Source: JBLEFH01 sp047345645 (GTDB taxonomy: Bacteria; Pseudomonadota; Alphaproteobacteria; Rhodobacterales; Rhodobacteraceae). From it: a DNA stretch of 64,000 nucleotides. Location of the stretch: assembly GCA_047345645.1 (NCBI GenBank), contig JBLEFH010000010.1; one strand, written 5' to 3'. The notes beneath the pieces are model-generated. The model was not told where the DNA came from and searched no databases. It saw only the letters and a program-made list of their open reading frames with translations. The translations under genes and the position numbers were made by a program. The first letter of the stretch is position 1, and every line of letters begins with the position of its first letter. This document shows positions 24,923 to 32,694 of the stretch, piece by piece.

Positions 24923-25967
24923 CTTTGGACCCTTCCTTCTCGGCGCGCTCCTTGCGGCCCATATCATCGTCATAGGCCTCAATGATGCGCTGGACGAGCG
25001 GGTGGCGAACCACATCCGTCGACTTGAACCGGGTCATGCCCACGCCTTTGACGCCGTTCAGCACTCGCTCCGCTTCCACGAGGCCGGACACGACGCCGCG
25101 CGGCAAATCGATTTGGCTGCGGTCCCCGGTGATCGCCATGCGCGAGCCTTCCCCGAGACGGGTCAGGAACATTTTCATCTGAGTCGAGGTCGCGTTCTGC
25201 GCCTCGTCGAGAATGACAAAGGCCGAGGAGAGCGTACGCCCGCGCATAAACGCCAGCGGCGCGATCTCGATCCGCTTCTCTTCCATCAGCTTCGCCAATT
25301 GTTTGCCGGGGAGGAAGTCATTCAGCGCGTCGTAAAGCGGCTGCATATAGGGATCGACCTTCTCCTTCATGTCGCCGGGCAGAAAGCCGAGCCGCTCGCC
25401 CGCTTCCACCGCCGGGCGCGAGAGGATGATCTTGTCCACCTGCCCTTCGATGAACATCTGCACGGCCACCGCGACGGCGAGATAGGTTTTCCCGGTCCCC
25501 GCCGGTCCGATCCCGAAGACCAGCTCGTTCTTGAACAGCTGGGTGACATAGGCCTTCTGCGCCGGTGTGCGCGGCTCGACCATCTTTTTGCGCGTGTGGA
25601 TCTCGATCCGGTCGCCCGAGCCGGGGAACAGCGGGATCTGATCGCCATCGCGCTGCCCGGTCCCCTCTTCCGAACGGCCCATGCGGATCGCGGCGGTCAC
25701 ATCGGCGGGTTCCACCTGACGGCCCGATTCGAGCCGCGCATAGAGCGCCCGCAACGCCTCTTCGGCGCGGGCGACGCTGCCCTCTTCACCATAGATGGCC
25801 AACTGGTTGCCGCGCCGGGTGATCTGCACATCCAGCACCTGCTCGACCTCAGCCAAATGGCTGTCGAACGGACCGCAAAGGTCAATCAGCAAACGGTTGT
25901 CGGGAAACTCGATCAGGCGCTCCTGCGGCGGCTCTGACAAAGGCGGGGTCGGGGCTGTGGGGGCCAA
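24915..25967 (-). CDS. phoH: PhoH-like ATPase (PhoL type)
   Basis: P-loop ATPase of 350 residues with Walker A GPAGTGKTYLAVA and Walker B VILDEAQNATSTQMKMFLTR. It is the usual partner of ybeY in RNA metabolism. A proline-rich N-terminus leads into an SF1-like domain preceded by a KH-like segment. The likely start is TTG at 25967, with GGAG upstream; the next in-frame starts would cut conserved N-terminal residues. Confidence 0.93.
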   Translation of the reverse strand: MAPTAPTPPLSEPPQERLIEFPDNRLLIDLCGPFDSHLAEVEQVLDVQITRRGNQLAIYGEEGSVARAEEALRALYARLESGRQVEPADVTAAIRMGRSEEGTGQRDGDQIPLFPGSGDRIEIHTRKKMVEPRTPAQKAYVTQLFKNELVFGIGPAGTGKTYLAVAVAVQMFIEGQVDKIILSRPAVEAGERLGFLPGDMKEKVDPYMQPLYDALNDFLPGKQLAKLMEEKRIEIAPLAFMRGRTLSSAFVILDEAQNATSTQMKMFLTRLGEGSRMAITGDRSQIDLPRGVVSGLVEAERVLNGVKGVGMTRFKSTDVVRHPLVQRIIEAYDDDMGRKERAEKEGSKGE

Positions 25968-26014
25968 CGGGCTCTCCGTTTGATAAACTGCGTTCTCAGG
26001 CTACAGAAACGCGG

Positions 26015-26048
26015 CGCGGCGGTGCAAGGGCTTTCCTGCACCGCCGCG
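26015..26048. terminator. Strong hairpin between the outer-membrane gene and phoH
   Basis: A perfect 12-bp stem cgcggcggtgca / tgcaccgccgcg with a 10-base loop. Neither side has a long T tract (GTTTCTG on the minus strand), so it may be a weak terminator or an mRNA-stability structure that separates expression of the porin-like gene from phoH. Confidence 0.55.
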
Positions 26049-26109
26049 AAAACGTCATAATCGGGCACGGCTCACGGCGCGGGCGATCCCGCGCGCATCC
26101 GCCGCCGGA

Positions 26110-26868
26110 TCAGAACTGATAGTTCACGCCAAGGCTCAGCGTGCCATAGCTCGGCGTCACCTTGGTTTCCTTGTTGCCCGCCGAAATATATTCGCTGCCG
26201 AGCGAGACATATTCGAGCTGACCCACGAAGGACACTTTTTCGTTGAACTTGTGCTCAAAGCCGACGCCGGCGGAGAAGCCGTTGAATTCGATCTCTTCCT
26301 CGTCAATCGCGACCGGACCGTTATTGGCCTCGCCCTCGACCACGTAATTCACATCCGCATCCACATAGCCGAGCGCGGTGTAATACATCGTCGCGCGGTC
26401 CCGGCTCAGAATGCCGGATTTGGCGCGGATGATGAAATTCTCGTTGATCTCGGTGGAGGCGAACACATCGCCCGTGTCGAAATCATCCTCGTAAGAGCGG
26501 AAGTTATGCGCGGCTTCGAGGCCAAGCACCCAGCCCCGCTCACGCACGGAAAACTCACGGCGGAAACCGGCGTGGATCCCGCCATTTACGCCATATTTTT
26601 CCAGCGTGTCGAGCGTGTGCAGGCTGTCCGTGTCGAGATTGCGCACGCCCACTTCGTCATCGCCCTTGGACGCGTTGACTTGCCCGCCGCTGTAGAAGCC
26701 ATTCCAGTCATAGGCGGTCTGCTCCGGCATCTCCACGAAACCGGGGGTCGGATCGGTCACAATCGGGTCGGCCCGCGGCGCTTCAAGCTTCCCAGCCTCG
26801 GCAAAGCCAAGACCAGCCACCACAAAGCCTGCGGCAAGAAGGCTTGTTTTCATCATGTTCACTTGCAT
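26110..26868 (-). CDS. Outer-membrane beta-barrel protein (OmpA/Omp25-like porin family)
   Basis: About 252 residues with a signal peptide (SLLAAGFVVAGLGFAEA). The mature protein starts with a Pro- and Asp-rich linker, then YDWNGFYSGGQ, repeated amphipathic strands, and ends YGTLSLGVNYQF with a terminal Phe, as outer-membrane barrels do. The ATG at 26868 has GGTGGA upstream; 26856 is an alternative. Probably an eight-strand barrel. It sits between miaB and the phoH operon, where most relatives have no such gene. Role unknown. Confidence 0.8.
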   Translation of the reverse strand: MQVNMMKTSLLAAGFVVAGLGFAEAGKLEAPRADPIVTDPTPGFVEMPEQTAYDWNGFYSGGQVNASKGDDEVGVRNLDTDSLHTLDTLEKYGVNGGIHAGFRREFSVRERGWVLGLEAAHNFRSYEDDFDTGDVFASTEINENFIIRAKSGILSRDRATMYYTALGYVDADVNYVVEGEANNGPVAIDEEEIEFNGFSAGVGFEHKFNEKVSFVGQLEYVSLGSEYISAGNKETKVTPSYGTLSLGVNYQF

Positions 26869-27004
26869 TTTTCTATCCACCACCGGGCTAAATCAAAACA
26901 TTAGGCGCTTATCTAGCAAATTTGCTCTGCGCGATCTATCGCAGGGGTGTTAACAGCGGGCTAATGTCGCGGAGCGTTACATTTTCGCACCGCATCTGTG
27001 ACAT

Positions 27005-28327
27005 TCAGGCCAAACGCCCGGCCAGCGAATTGGGCGCCGATCCGGTGATCTCCACATCCACCACCTGCCGCAGCAGATCCTCCGGCGCATCGAGGTGGAC
27101 CGCTTGCAAATAAGGCGATTTGCCCACGAGTTGACCCGGCTCCCGCCCAGTTTTCTCCAAGAGCACCGGAAGCGTTTTGCCGACCTGCGCTTTCTGGAAA
27201 TCCCGCTGATGCTCGGTCAAAAGCGCCTGCAAACGCTGGAGCCGCTCATCGGCAACCGCGTCGTCCACCAACTCGCGGCCCGCCGCGGGCGTGCCCGGAC
27301 GCGGCGAATATTTGAACGAAAACGCCGCCGCATAGCGCACTTCGCGGCAGAGATTGAGCGTCGCCTCGAAATCCGCGTCGCTCTCGCCGGGGAAACCGAC
27401 GATGAAATCGCCCGACATCGCAATATCGGGGCGAGCCGCGCGGATGCGGTCGATCAGGCGCAGATAGCTCTCCGCCGTGTGCCGCCGGTTCATCGCCTTC
27501 AGCACCCGGTCCGAGCCGGACTGCACCGGCAAATGCAGGTAAGGCATCAGTTTTTCGATCTCGCCATGGGCGGCGATCAGGTCGTCATCCATGTCATTGG
27601 GGTGCGAGGTGGTGAAACGGATACGTTTCAGATCCTCAATCTCCGCCAATTCGCGGATGAGCCGCGCCAGCGACCAATCCCCATCCGGGCCCTCGCCGTG
27701 ATAGGCGTTGACGTTCTGGCCCAGAAGCGTGATCTCCCGCACGCCGCGCGCCACGAGATCCTTCGCCTCGCTGACGATCCGCGCGCCCGGACGGCTGACC
27801 TCCGCGCCGCGCGTGTAAGGCACTACGCAAAACGCGCAAAACTTGTCGCAGCCCTCCTGCACCGTCAAAAACGCGGACGGTGCGCGTAGCGCGGTGCTTT
27901 TCGGCAGATGGTCGAACTTGTCCTCTTCGGGAAACTCGGTCTCGACACTCCTCTCACCCTTATCGGCGCGGGCGATCATGTCGGGCAAGCGGTGATAGGC
28001 CTGCGGGCCGACCACGAGATCGACCATCGGCTGACGGCGCATGATCTCCTGCCCCTCGGCCTGCGCCACACAGCCCGCCACACCGATTTTCAGATCCGGC
28101 TTGGCGTCCTTGAGCGGCCGATAGCGCCCCAGCTCGGAATACACCTTCTCCGCCGCCTTCTCGCGAATATGGCAGGTGTTGAGCAGGATCATATCCGCCT
28201 CTTCGGGGGAGGAGACCGTCTGATAGCCATTTGCCCCAAGCGCGCTTTCCATACGCTCGGAATCATACACATTCATCTGGCACCCATAGGTCTTGATGAA
28301 GAGTTTTTTCGGGCTTTGATCGGTCAT
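27005..28327 (-). CDS. miaB: tRNA-2-methylthio-N6-dimethylallyladenosine synthase MiaB
   Basis: Radical-SAM methylthiotransferase acting on i6A37 of tRNAs. 440 residues. The N-terminal MTTase domain has KTYGCQMNVYDSE and the further Cys of LNTCHIRE and VAGCVAQ. The radical-SAM motif C-x3-C-x2-C is in EGCDKFCAFCVVPYTRG, and a TRAM domain lies at the C-terminus. It lies downstream of mucR behind a terminator. Confidence 0.98.
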   Translation of the reverse strand: MTDQSPKKLFIKTYGCQMNVYDSERMESALGANGYQTVSSPEEADMILLNTCHIREKAAEKVYSELGRYRPLKDAKPDLKIGVAGCVAQAEGQEIMRRQPMVDLVVGPQAYHRLPDMIARADKGERSVETEFPEEDKFDHLPKSTALRAPSAFLTVQEGCDKFCAFCVVPYTRGAEVSRPGARIVSEAKDLVARGVREITLLGQNVNAYHGEGPDGDWSLARLIRELAEIEDLKRIRFTTSHPNDMDDDLIAAHGEIEKLMPYLHLPVQSGSDRVLKAMNRRHTAESYLRLIDRIRAARPDIAMSGDFIVGFPGESDADFEATLNLCREVRYAAAFSFKYSPRPGTPAAGRELVDDAVADERLQRLQALLTEHQRDFQKAQVGKTLPVLLEKTGREPGQLVGKSPYLQAVHLDAPEDLLRQVVDVEITGSAPNSLAGRLA

Positions 28328-28347
28328 GACGGGGCTCTTTCAAATGC

Positions 28348-28377
28348 AGAAAAGGCGCGGAGAGAACCGCGCCCTTC
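28348..28377 (-). terminator. Rho-independent terminator after mucR
   Basis: On the minus strand gggcgcgg / ccgcgcc with a ttctct loop runs into TTTTCTG, 25 bp after the mucR stop and before the miaB start. Confidence 0.8.
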
Positions 28378-28402
28378 TAAAGCGTTTCGCGACAGGCTGC
28401 AA

Positions 28403-28834
28403 TCAGCTCGCGCGCTTGCGCCCAAGGCCAATTTCCTTCGCCAGACGCTGACGTTTCTTCGCGTAATTCGGCGCAACCATCGGATAATCCGACGGAAGTC
28501 CCCATTTTGCGCGATATTGGTCGGGCGTCATGCCGTAGGTCGCTGAGAGATGGCGCTTCAGCATTTTGAGCTTACGGCCGTCTTCGAGGCAGATCAGATA
28601 ATCATCTGTTACCGATTTTTTGATCGGAACTGCCGGTTCCTGTTTGGCGGCCGCGCCAGGATCGCCTTTCCCGAGGGCTTCAATGCGCTCGTGAACAGCG
28701 GCGATCAGATCCGGAAGTTCTTGTGTTGAAACCGGATTTTTGGAAACATAAGCCGCAACAATATCGGCCGTGTAACCAAGTGTATCGAGCCGGTCGAGGC
28801 TCGCTTCGTTGTTTTCTGTCACTACTCTTTTCAT
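28403..28834 (-). CDS. MucR/Ros family zinc-finger transcriptional regulator
   Basis: About 143 residues. It carries the Ros/MucR core: DYLICLEDGRKLKMLKRHL, YGMTPDQYRAKWGLPSDYPMVAPNYA, then a basic C-terminus (KKRQRLAKEIGLGRKR). Only one Cys (ICLED) is in the usual finger position, as in many MucR proteins. The frame is open to 28957, but family homologues start near TENNEASLDRLDTL, so the ATG at 28834 is preferred despite a weak ribosome site; 28894 is possible. Family members control exopolysaccharide, motility and the cell cycle by binding AT-rich DNA. It is divergent from a glycosyltransferase-like gene. Confidence 0.88.
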   Translation of the reverse strand: MKRVVTENNEASLDRLDTLGYTADIVAAYVSKNPVSTQELPDLIAAVHERIEALGKGDPGAAAKQEPAVPIKKSVTDDYLICLEDGRKLKMLKRHLSATYGMTPDQYRAKWGLPSDYPMVAPNYAKKRQRLAKEIGLGRKRAS

Positions 28835-28974
28835 CCATTTTTGTTTGTCGATTCGCTTTAGGGTGTCAAAAAGCGATTGAACATGCGACAGCATGAACTT
28901 AGACACATGCTTAGGTCTGGCGCAAGATCTATTCTTAGAGATCATGAAGTATAACATAAATTGTGATCGAAAGT

Positions 28975-29886
28975 ATGAATGTTAAAAAAGTTAAAAAATC
29001 ACATATCGAGGGTGTAGTACAGGCGCCCAAATCGCTTTCATTAGATCGCTTACTAAAGACAAACAGCGATCAACACTTCATCGATGGGCCGATTGCGATT
29101 GTTTTCGGAGATAAGCCTTCCGAGACCCAGAAAACTGTTGAACATCTCGCAACACTGGGTTTCCAAAATTTCGTTATACTTGACGCAGTTTATCAGGAAA
29201 CGAGCGATTTAAATACTATTAACATTAAGCTGCCGCCTGAATTCGCGACCGTCGATGCGCGCGGCGCACTATTAACCAGGCTGTCGGACTGGCTCACCGG
29301 GCGCTGGCTCTATTGGTGTCAGGCGGGCGAGTCCCTCTGCTTCCCCTTCTGCGAGACGCGCAGTATTCGCGACGCCATCCAATTCATCGAAGAAGAGCGC
29401 CGAAATAGCTGCGCCGCGATGGTGGTGGACCTTTACCCCCAAGACATACCCGCCTATATCGACGGTAAAGATAGCGCGCTCTATTTTGACAGGCTCGGCT
29501 ATTTCCACCTCGGAAGAAAAGACAAGTCGGGCCGCTATCCCGAACGCCAGCCGATCATCAAGGGCGGCTTGCGCTGGCGCCGCGCCGAGCTTCTGACCGA
29601 GCCGCAACAGCGCCTCGACCGCGTCCCGCTCTTTCGCGCCGTGCCGGGCCTCACCCTCGACGAAGAGTTGCGCTTCAATATCGAGGAGATGAACACCCTC
29701 GCCTGCCCGTGGCACAACAACCTCACCATGGCCGTGCCGAGCACCCGCTTCGCCCGCGTGATCTGTGAGGACACGCCGACCCTCTCCGAAATCCCGGACT
29801 TCTGCTGGCATGGCTCGGAGCCCTATCGCGGCACGTCCTATCAACTCATGGAGGCCGGACTGATGGAGCCGGGCCAGTGGTTCTGA
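28975..29886 (+). CDS. Glycosyltransferase-like protein, catalytic motif degenerate
   Basis: 303 residues. The middle and C-terminal parts (FPFCETRSIRDAIQF, AAMVVDLYPQD, YFDRLGYF, IIKGGLRWRR, LDRVPLFRAV) resemble family-2 GT-A proteins that usually read 'WLLxxDxDEFLVYPHCETR'. Here the acidic DxDE is replaced by WCQAGESLCFPFCETR, so metal-nucleotide binding is doubtful. Codons 1-90 are AT-rich; the rest has the GC-rich bias of the chromosome. ATG 28975 is preferred over GTG 28963. It converges with rsmD with no gap. Function unknown; polysaccharide assembly is an inference from its fold and its divergent mucR neighbour. Confidence 0.5.
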   Translation: MNVKKVKKSHIEGVVQAPKSLSLDRLLKTNSDQHFIDGPIAIVFGDKPSETQKTVEHLATLGFQNFVILDAVYQETSDLNTINIKLPPEFATVDARGALLTRLSDWLTGRWLYWCQAGESLCFPFCETRSIRDAIQFIEEERRNSCAAMVVDLYPQDIPAYIDGKDSALYFDRLGYFHLGRKDKSGRYPERQPIIKGGLRWRRAELLTEPQQRLDRVPLFRAVPGLTLDEELRFNIEEMNTLACPWHNNLTMAVPSTRFARVICEDTPTLSEIPDFCWHGSEPYRGTSYQLMEAGLMEPGQWF

Positions 29887-30435
29887 TCACGCTTTGAGAA
29901 AGGTTAACGCGCTCCCGCCCATGGGCCGCGTGTCGATCAGCGTGAACCCTTCCGGCGCGGCTTTCGGGCTGGCCTCTTCCCACACAATCACCGCTTCCGG
30001 CGCGACCCATCCGGCGTCGCGCAAAGCCAAAAGTGCCTTTTCCCCCAACCCCTTGCCATAGGGCGGATCGAGAAACACGAGGTCATGCGGCTCCGGCGCA
30101 GGGCCGGGCCGTGTCGCGTCGCGGGTCATGAGATCCGCCCGCGCCGCCACCCCAAGCGTGTCGATATTCTGCGCAATCAGCCCCGCCGATTTGCGCCCAT
30201 TCTCCAGAAACCGCGCCCGCGCCGCGCCCCGCGACAGCGCTTCCAGCCCGAGCGCACCCGTCCCGGCGAACACATCGAGGACCACGCGATCCTCCACCCC
30301 ACCGAACCGCGAATGGAGAATATTAAACACACTCTCCCGCATCCGGTCGCTCGTGGGCCGCAGATGCGCCGCCGGATCGCCTTTGCCGAGCGCCGCCAGC
30401 TTCCGCCCGCGCAGATCGCCGCCCACGATCCGCAT
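29887..30435 (-). CDS. rsmD: 16S rRNA (guanine966-N2)-methyltransferase
   Basis: SAM-dependent methyltransferase of 182 residues acting on the assembled small subunit. It starts MRIVGGDLRGRKL, with SAM motif I VLDVFAGTGALGLEALSRG (residues 52-70) and catalytic DPPY at 123-126. Its start overlaps the stop of the upstream reductase by one base (TGATG), so translation is coupled. Confidence 0.96.
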   Translation of the reverse strand: MRIVGGDLRGRKLAALGKGDPAAHLRPTSDRMRESVFNILHSRFGGVEDRVVLDVFAGTGALGLEALSRGAARARFLENGRKSAGLIAQNIDTLGVAARADLMTRDATRPGPAPEPHDLVFLDPPYGKGLGEKALLALRDAGWVAPEAVIVWEEASPKAAPEGFTLIDTRPMGGSALTFLKA

Positions 30436-31619
30436 CAGAGCATCGTCTTGAGCGGCTGATCCACATCGGCGAGCCGCGCCGGGTCCGGCGACAGCCCCGC
30501 CTCAATCCAGCGCTTGCCCTGCATATAGGCCCGCGGATCATTGAGCGCATCGACCGCCAGCAAATGATCCCCGTTGAAATACCACACCGAGTCGCCCCGC
30601 TCGACGATCCGGTCCGCCCCGGCCCCAAGCCCCGCCGTTTGCAGCTTTACATCATACTGGTCCGACCAGAACCACGGCTTCGCCTGATAGGGGATATTGC
30701 TCCCCAGCACATTCGCGGCGACATTTTCCGCCATCTCAATCGCATTCGGCACGCTTTCGAGCCGGATCCGCTCCTCATGATAGGGAAAACTCGCGCAGTC
30801 CCCGGCGGCCCAGATTGCCGGATCGCTGGTCTGGCCGTGACTGTCCACCCGGATGCCGTTGTCGATCTCCAAACCCGCCGCCTCGGCAAGCGCCACCGCC
30901 GGCACCACACCGATCCCGATGATCGCGAAATCCGCTGTGATCTCGCCGTCGCTGGTCTCCGCCCGGATGCCACCCCCCTGCGATTCCAGCCGCTTAAGCG
31001 CCACGCCCTCGCGCAAATCGACCCCATGCGCCTGATGCAGCGCGCGCACCTTCGCCGCCGTCTCCGCCGCCGCAACCCGCGCCAGGATCCGCGGCGCGGC
31101 CTCGATCAGCACGACCTCCAGCCCAAGCTGCCGCGCCACCGCCGCCGCCTCCAGCCCGATATAGCCGCCGCCGACAATCAGCACCTTGCGTCCTTCGCGG
31201 AACTCCCCGGCCATCCGGTCAATATCCGCCAGCCCGCGCACCGCATAAACCGGGCCGGACCCGTCATGCAAAGCCTCGGGCAAAGGGCGCGGGATCGACC
31301 CGGTCGCCAAAATCAGCGCGTCATAGGGGAGGCGCTCGCCCCCCAGCACGACCTCCCGCGCCGCCCGGTCAATCGCCGTGGCGCGCGCATCGGTGCGCAG
31401 GGTGATGGCCTTCTCCGCATAAAACGCTTCGGGCCGCAGATAAAGCCGCTCCCGCGCCATCTCGCCCAGCAGATATTTCTTCGACAAAGGCGGGCGCTGG
31501 TAAGGCGGATCCGCCTCCTCGCCAATCAACGTGAGACGCCCCGCGAACCCATGCGCCCTCAACTCCGCCGCCGCCGACGCCCCGGCCTGCCCGGCCCCGA
31601 CGATCACGATCTTATCCAT
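30435..31619 (-). CDS. FAD-dependent ferredoxin reductase (rhodocoxin/putidaredoxin reductase type)
   Basis: 394-residue NAD(P)H oxidoreductase with two dinucleotide folds: FAD site IVGAGQAGASAAAELRAHG at the N-terminus and NAD site VGGGYIGLEAAAVARQLGL in the middle. AAGDCASFPY is the second FAD contact, and a Reductase_C-like tail follows. Such enzymes pass electrons to [2Fe-2S] ferredoxins that feed cytochromes P450 or Rieske oxygenases. No partner is in the window. GGAGG precedes the ATG. Confidence 0.88.
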   Translation of the reverse strand: MDKIVIVGAGQAGASAAAELRAHGFAGRLTLIGEEADPPYQRPPLSKKYLLGEMARERLYLRPEAFYAEKAITLRTDARATAIDRAAREVVLGGERLPYDALILATGSIPRPLPEALHDGSGPVYAVRGLADIDRMAGEFREGRKVLIVGGGYIGLEAAAVARQLGLEVVLIEAAPRILARVAAAETAAKVRALHQAHGVDLREGVALKRLESQGGGIRAETSDGEITADFAIIGIGVVPAVALAEAAGLEIDNGIRVDSHGQTSDPAIWAAGDCASFPYHEERIRLESVPNAIEMAENVAANVLGSNIPYQAKPWFWSDQYDVKLQTAGLGAGADRIVERGDSVWYFNGDHLLAVDALNDPRAYMQGKRWIEAGLSPDPARLADVDQPLKTML

Positions 31620-31731
31620 ACTGCCTCCGGTTTAGGCTTAACTTATTATTAATTAAGAAGCCAGAATCTGGCCATAGGGATAGCAGCATTCCAATTTTGG
31701 CGTTATATTGGAAATCAGAAAAGGAGGCAGT

Positions 31732-31932
31732 GTGACAAACTCATATTCAAAGAGCAGCAAGCTCGGAAAATTTCATCGTGTCCAAGCCTCAAGCAAAACA
31801 CCGAAAACAGGTGCTTTTGTAACCACTAACTCTGGCTCTGGAAAAGTTACAATCACGTTGAGCAGGGATTCTTACAATTCCGCAAAACAGGCTGCTAGCC
31901 GCGCAATGAAGCGACAGAAACAACCGGCCTAG
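31732..31932 (+). CDS. Small basic protein of an AT-rich two-gene unit (first gene)
   Basis: 66 residues, very rich in Ser, Lys and Thr (NSYSKSSKLGKFHRVQ, TITLSRDSYNSAKQAASRAMKRQ). No membrane segment; the C-terminal helix could bind nucleic acid. The GTG at 31732 has an AAAGGAGG ribosome site 4 bp upstream, the strongest in this area. Base composition is much more AT-rich than the flanks, which suggests recent acquisition. The next gene begins 7 bp after its stop. No family recognised. Confidence 0.6.
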   Translation: MTNSYSKSSKLGKFHRVQASSKTPKTGAFVTTNSGSGKVTITLSRDSYNSAKQAASRAMKRQKQPA

Positions 31933-31939
31933 ACGTATC

Positions 31940-32398
31940 TTGAGTAATCCAGTTTTTGATCTCCTAGGCGACGGCGGACACGACGTTGAATCGCTAACTG
32001 CTTATGCACTTTATAAGCAGCACAAGAGAGCTTGGGCTAAAGATTTTGAAAAGCAGCACGGCGAACTCCCTAAGGATGCCGACAACGCCGCTTTCGCGCG
32101 AGTTGCGTCCACAAACGATCAACTTGATCGCTATCGAAAAGATGCGAGAGACATCCTTATCGCTTTTGCGAACGAGACCTTGGAGGACGCTCGTCCGGAC
32201 ATCGAACGCGAAGCAATCACTGTCAGAATTGAAAAGGCAGCTACAGAAGCAGTCGGACAAAACTCATTGTGGAAGCAAATTCAATTTGGAATCGTTGCTT
32301 CCGCAACAAGCACGATAATATTGATCATCTTGGCTATAGGAGTTCAACTTACTGGCGTCGACTTCTTGGAAATCATGCAAAAGCTGAATGCTAATTAA
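31940..32398 (+). CDS. C-tail-anchored membrane protein of an AT-rich two-gene unit (second gene)
   Basis: 152 residues. The N-terminal 110 are charged and helical (YALYKQHKRAWAKDFEKQHG, then DQLDRYRKDARDILIAF). One hydrophobic helix follows (about 114-136, IVASATSTIILIILAIGVQL) and a 15-residue tail ends the protein. The only usable start is the TTG at 31940, because a stop lies in frame at 31907. There is no ribosome site, so it probably depends on translational coupling with the preceding gene. The layout of a soluble helical module plus one membrane anchor is seen in several stress and defence effectors, but no family was recognised. Confidence 0.55.
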   Translation: MSNPVFDLLGDGGHDVESLTAYALYKQHKRAWAKDFEKQHGELPKDADNAAFARVASTNDQLDRYRKDARDILIAFANETLEDARPDIEREAITVRIEKAATEAVGQNSLWKQIQFGIVASATSTIILIILAIGVQLTGVDFLEIMQKLNAN

Positions 32399-32424
32399 AC
32401 CTACCATAGCAATATACGTCCCCC

Positions 32425-32694
32425 TCACAACAACGCATCAATCTTCTCCGCCAGCGCCACGTCCTTCTCCGTGAGGCCGTCCGCGTCATGGGTGGTCAGC
32501 GCAATGTCCACCTTGTTGTAGCTGTTGGACCAGTCCGGATGATGCCCCGCCGTCTCGGCCAGGAGCGCCACGCGGGTCATGAAGCCGAAGGCCTCGCGGA
32601 AGTTGTCGAATTCGAAGCTGCGGGTCAGGCGCTCATCCTCAACGGTCCAGCCGCTTTTTTCGCAATGCGCCAGCGCTTTTTCACTCGGTTTCAT
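32425..32694 (-). CDS. 4a-hydroxytetrahydrobiopterin dehydratase (pterin dehydratase, DCoH)
   Basis: 89 residues. Family signature from FDNFREAFGFMTRVALLAE to the active-site HHPDWSNSYNKVDIAL and TTHDADGLTEKDVALA. It recycles the pterin cofactor after aromatic amino-acid hydroxylation; no hydroxylase is in the window. The longer open frame (to 33051) is rejected because it overlaps the upstream acyltransferase. The true ATG at 32694 overlaps that gene by 14 bp. Confidence 0.9.
   Translation of the reverse strand: MKPSEKALAHCEKSGWTVEDERLTRSFEFDNFREAFGFMTRVALLAETAGHHPDWSNSYNKVDIALTTHDADGLTEKDVALAEKIDALL

Noticed and set aside
31994..32260. Minus-strand frame in the AT-rich islet
   Set aside because: No ribosome site, Ser/Cys/Phe-rich shadow composition, and it lies wholly within the better-supported 31940-32398 frame.
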